Assembly (NCBI GenBank): GCA_027858795.1
Contig: JAQICF010000182.1
Span: forward strand, 1 to 6,356
Origin: Candidatus Delongbacteria bacterium
Lineage (GTDB): Bacteria > Delongbacteria > UBA4055
Reading direction: 5' to 3'
DNA: 6,356 nt
The position numbers and the translations under genes were made by a program. Each line of letters starts with the position of its first letter. Positions within the stretch are counted from its first letter, which is position 1. The notes beneath the pieces are model-generated. The model saw only the letters and a program-made list of their open reading frames with translations. It did no database searches and was not told the DNA's origin. Shown here piece by piece: positions 5,965-6,356 of this stretch.

Positions 5965-6356
5965 GACATATCCCACACTTTTATGAACTCACCAGTTTGG
6001 AAATTATCACTACTCAGTACTTCAATAACTTTATCAGCTACAAATTCTGCAGATAACAATGCCCCATTTTCCTTAAAATCAATAAACCTGCTCAGCTGAG
6101 AAAAATCTTCTTTATTTGACTGCCTGATATCATTCTGCATTTCAGTATCCATAATTCCAGGATCGAATGAAATGACATTAACAGGGAATTCTTTTTTATT
6201 CTGTTCCACATTTACGCATCTTGTAAGCATATCCAACGCAGCTTTAGAACTGCAGTAGGTACTCCACCCATCATAAGGTTTCTTTGCTGCTCCAGATGAA
6301 ATATTGATAATCCTTTTTTCACAGCTGTAATTTAAAGTTCTTTCTATGAATTTCGA
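5961..6356 (-). CDS. Short-chain dehydrogenase/reductase, benzil/sepiapterin-reductase type, C-terminal part
   Basis: The frame is open from the right edge of the window, giving the last 131 residues of an SDR usually about 245 long; the NADP(H)-binding N-terminus lies outside. Visible parts are the strand and catalytic serine IINISSGAA, the active-site Y-C-S-S-K (YxxxK) in WSTYCSSKAALDM, and the post-catalytic strand and turn FDPGIMDTEMQ. The tail ends FQTGEFIKVWDMS. The catalytic Ser, Tyr and Lys are all present. ISSGAA...GWS-YCSSKA-LDM, P-G-x-M-D-T-x-M-Q, and the K-E-D-F and K-E-N-G stretches resemble bacterial (S)-benzoin-forming benzil reductases (YueD-like) and sepiapterin reductases. 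These reduce alpha-diketones or pterin side chains with NADPH. An apparent start near 6236 is an internal TTG within the conserved SKAALDM helix and not the real start. Its stop overlaps the methyltransferase ATG. Confidence 0.9.
   Translation of the reverse strand, partial: SKFIERTLNYSCEKRIINISSGAAKKPYDGWSTYCSSKAALDMLTRCVNVEQNKKEFPVNVISFDPGIMDTEMQNDIRQSNKEDFSQLSRFIDFKENGALLSAEFVADKVIEVLSSDNFQTGEFIKVWDMS

Noticed and set aside
5961..6236. A short SDR gene starting near 6236
   Set aside because: The putative start is an internal TTG. The reading frame continues without a stop to 6356 and includes the catalytic Ser and YxxxK, so this is the C-terminal part of a longer gene.
194..6356. Integron-like array of gene cassettes (GNAT, Nudix and methyltransferase genes in series)
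   Set aside because: Gene junctions are 1-15 nt or overlapping, apart from one 56-nt gap. That leaves almost no room for attC sites, and no repeated inverted elements separate the genes.

Overview
This 6.4-kb window is AT-rich bacterial DNA read entirely from the minus strand. It holds ten genes, two of them cut by the window edges. The low GC content, purine-rich Shine-Dalgarno sequences before most genes and a sigma70-type promoter fit a low-GC bacterium that initiates with Shine-Dalgarno sequences. The protein set would suit a Firmicute or an anaerobic lineage such as Cloacimonadota, but no phylogenetic marker is present, so the assignment is a guess. I see no tRNA, rRNA, CRISPR array, transposase or integron attC-like site.

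In transcription order (right to left), the first block runs from 6356 to 1701. It contains a truncated short-chain dehydrogenase of the benzil/sepiapterin-reductase type, a class I SAM methyltransferase, an S51-family (dipeptidase E-like) peptidase, a Nudix hydrolase, a DUF2971 protein of unknown function, an iron-sulfur flavoprotein-like FMN reductase, and a long GNAT-like acetyltransferase. The six junctions are -4, 3, 15, 1, -4 and 1 nt, two of them ATGA stop/start overlaps, so these seven genes almost certainly share a transcript. After a 56-nt gap with a weak candidate promoter come a HAD-IIB phosphatase with departures from the usual motifs and a second GNAT acetyltransferase, 14 nt apart. 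All nine are small soluble modifying, hydrolysing or reducing enzymes, plus one unknown. They do not form a recognisable linear pathway and look more like an accessory detoxification or housekeeping set.

A 94-nt intergenic region (100-193) then separates this set from the 5' end of a P-loop ATPase of the AAA_14/DUF4143 type, which runs off the left edge just after its Walker A motif. This region is the most structured non-coding DNA in the window. It has a perfect TTGACA -35 box, 17 bp from a TAAATT -10. An 8-bp-arm palindrome overlies the -10. A near-identical second copy lies exactly 33 bp downstream and runs into the AAGGAG ribosome-binding site. I read this as a two-operator control region for the ATPase gene.
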